In this document: one piece after another, positions 4,957 to 6,209 of the stretch
How positions within the stretch are numbered: position 1 is the first letter of the stretch
Layout: every line of letters starts with the position of its first letter
Source: Actinomycetota bacterium
Lineage (GTDB): Bacteria; Actinomycetota; Actinomycetes; Nanopelagicales; Nanopelagicaceae
Assembly (NCBI GenBank): GCA_009698975.1
Contig: WLPB01000067.1
Coordinates: forward strand, 1 to 6,209
Direction: 5' to 3'
DNA length: 6,209 bases
Notes under the pieces: model-generated
What the model was told of the DNA's origin: nothing
What the model saw: the letters and a program-made list of their open reading frames with translations, nothing else
Database searches by the model: none
Program-made: the position numbers and the translations under genes

Positions 4957-6209
4957 GGCTCTATTATCTCCAGTTTCTCCTCAAAAGAGAACTTTGCTTC
5001 GTTAGATGAGTAGATTGCGCTATAAATCGCGTGCAGAGCCGGTGCAATACCCGCCAATAAGAGCAGCAAGCTGGCTCTCTGGTCGGTTAGTAAGGGTTCA
5101 GAGGAGATCTGGCGGAAAATGATGAAAGTGATGCCAGCGGTGATGGCTGATTCGAGCAGAATATTTCTAGCCAATCGGTCAGCGCGCAGGAATTTAATTG
5201 AACCGAATCGGATGAAGACCAGGAAGTACGGCATGCCAAAAATAAGAGCAACCAATAGCGCCTTAGATGGATTTTCAATCCAGATATAGACAAAGGCGAA
5301 CACTATGGCTGTGACAAGTAGCGCTGTAATTGGCGAAGCAACTCTCGCGATAAAAAATGATTCGTCGCGCACTTCACCCGAGCTCTTTGAATTAAGAACT
5401 ATGCCATCAGCAAAACCACGAACAAGTAAGAGAGCGGCAACGATGAGAATATGCGCCAGCGAAATTTGTCGTGATTGTTGTTCAGTGAAGATCACACTAC
5501 CGACAAGGGCTTGCCCAAGATAGAAAACTGACGCACCTACGAGGCTAGCTCCAATTACACCTACCACTTTAGTGGAATCAGATTCTGAAGAATTCTGAGA
5601 AGAAAAATCTCGTCCAATCACTTCACGCAATATCGAAGCGAAGAGGGATGGTCCTGCCCAAGCAATTCCGACTGCAAGTGCAATCAGGAAATCCTTAAAG
5701 CTAGTGAGATTGCCGGTTAATAGTTGAATCGCCCAGAAACCAAGAGTGGCAGTCAGTCCTGAAAACGAATCAAGAATTGCTATTGCTGCAACGACTATAA
5801 AGATTGTCATCGGAGTAGCTGCAATGCCATTATTTCTACTCACTTCTACTGAAGCGATGACACCGGCAATAGCTCCAACAAGCGGAGCAACACCGTAGGT
5901 TTTTTTAGAGATACGGTGGAGTAGCTCTCCTTCACGAATGAGTAAGAAACGCATCAGCGATTGATTCAGCGAAGTGATTGCGCGAACACGGACCCGATAT
6001 GGGGCTTCTTCAAGTCGCACCCAAAAATTCTTATCACTTTCGATAATTGAATCCGTTAAACGAGGCAGCACTTGCTCGGACTTAAATGGAATATATGAAT
6101 ACTTCCGTGCACGAATTGTTGAGATAATTCCGGTGAGAAATACAAAGATTGCAACGATGAGCGTGAGATCAATCAGACTTGAGCCAGCTGTGCGAGTTTG
6201 TGCCTCAAT
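4953..6209 (-). CDS. Large multi-pass integral membrane protein, N-terminus beyond window edge
   Basis: I do not recognise the family. The frame is open from the stop (TGA, 4955-4953) to the right edge, giving at least 419 residues. The GTG at 6071 is probably internal, because about 46 more codons precede it without a stop and encode a further hydrophobic helix (SLIDLTLIVAIFVFLTG). About ten or eleven membrane segments are visible. Counting from the GTG they lie near 60-78, 85-100, 104-118, 124-147, 168-194, 203-221, 242-264, 270-288, 303-319 and 330-349. Between the first helix and the rest is a roughly 80-residue soluble, charged region (KNFWVRLEEAPYRVRVRAI). There is no obvious ABC, MFS or glycosyltransferase signature. 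Its stop overlaps the collagen-like gene's start as ATGA, so the two are translationally coupled. It could be a transporter, a flippase or the membrane base of the surface structure; I cannot choose. The C-terminus is short and acidic. Confidence 0.82.
   Translation of the reverse strand: MEAQTRTAGSSLIDLTLIVAIFVFLTGIISTIRARKYSYIPFKSEQVLPRLTDSIIESDKNFWVRLEEAPYRVRVRAITSLNQSLMRFLLIREGELLHRISKKTYGVAPLVGAIAGVIASVEVSRNNGIAATPMTIFIVVAAIAILDSFSGLTATLGFWAIQLLTGNLTSFKDFLIALAVGIAWAGPSLFASILREVIGRDFSSQNSSESDSTKVVGVIGASLVGASVFYLGQALVGSVIFTEQQSRQISLAHILIVAALLLVRGFADGIVLNSKSSGEVRDESFFIARVASPITALLVTAIVFAFVYIWIENPSKALLVALIFGMPYFLVFIRFGSIKFLRADRLARNILLESAITAGITFIIFRQISSEPLLTDQRASLLLLLAGIAPALHAIYSAIYSSNEAKFSFEEKLEIIEP

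Overview
This 6.2 kb window has moderate GC and tightly packed genes, and looks like bacterial chromosome from a small-genome actinobacterium. The clues are an actinobacterial-style GH13 alpha-glucosidase, a membrane-anchored FKBP, streamlined spacing and frequent GTG/TTG starts. A freshwater planktonic lineage of the Nanopelagicales (acI) type is my guess; nothing here proves it. I see no rRNA, tRNA, insertion sequence, CRISPR array or phage gene. There is no gene-free stretch above 300 bases; the longest gap is 94 bp.

Layout from left to right: (1) the 3' part of an alpha-glucosidase on +, cut by the left edge just before its catalytic nucleophile; (2) a convergent FKBP-type prolyl isomerase on -, anchored in the membrane and facing outward; (3) a divergent 94 bp promoter region; (4) a two-gene + strand operon encoding a membrane protein with a long cytoplasmic helical tail, and a small single-pass protein whose membrane helix resembles that of MotB/ZorB, including the channel aspartate; (5) a convergent - strand operon of at least four genes. 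In transcription order this operon holds a large multi-pass membrane protein running off the right edge, a secreted collagen-like protein, an unrecognised protein with a histone-H1-like basic tail, and a small membrane protein resembling a signal peptidase I that has lost its catalytic residues.

Two modules deserve attention. The + strand pair may be a compact MotAB/ExbBD/ZorAB-like ion-driven membrane complex of unknown output. The - strand operon is tightly coupled (4-nt overlap, 8-nt overlap, 20-nt gap) and looks like a cell-surface assembly: one exported Gly-X-Y protein made together with membrane and possible processing or chaperone partners. Both functional readings are inferences from motifs and context. 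The glucosidase and the FKBP are ordinary and well supported.
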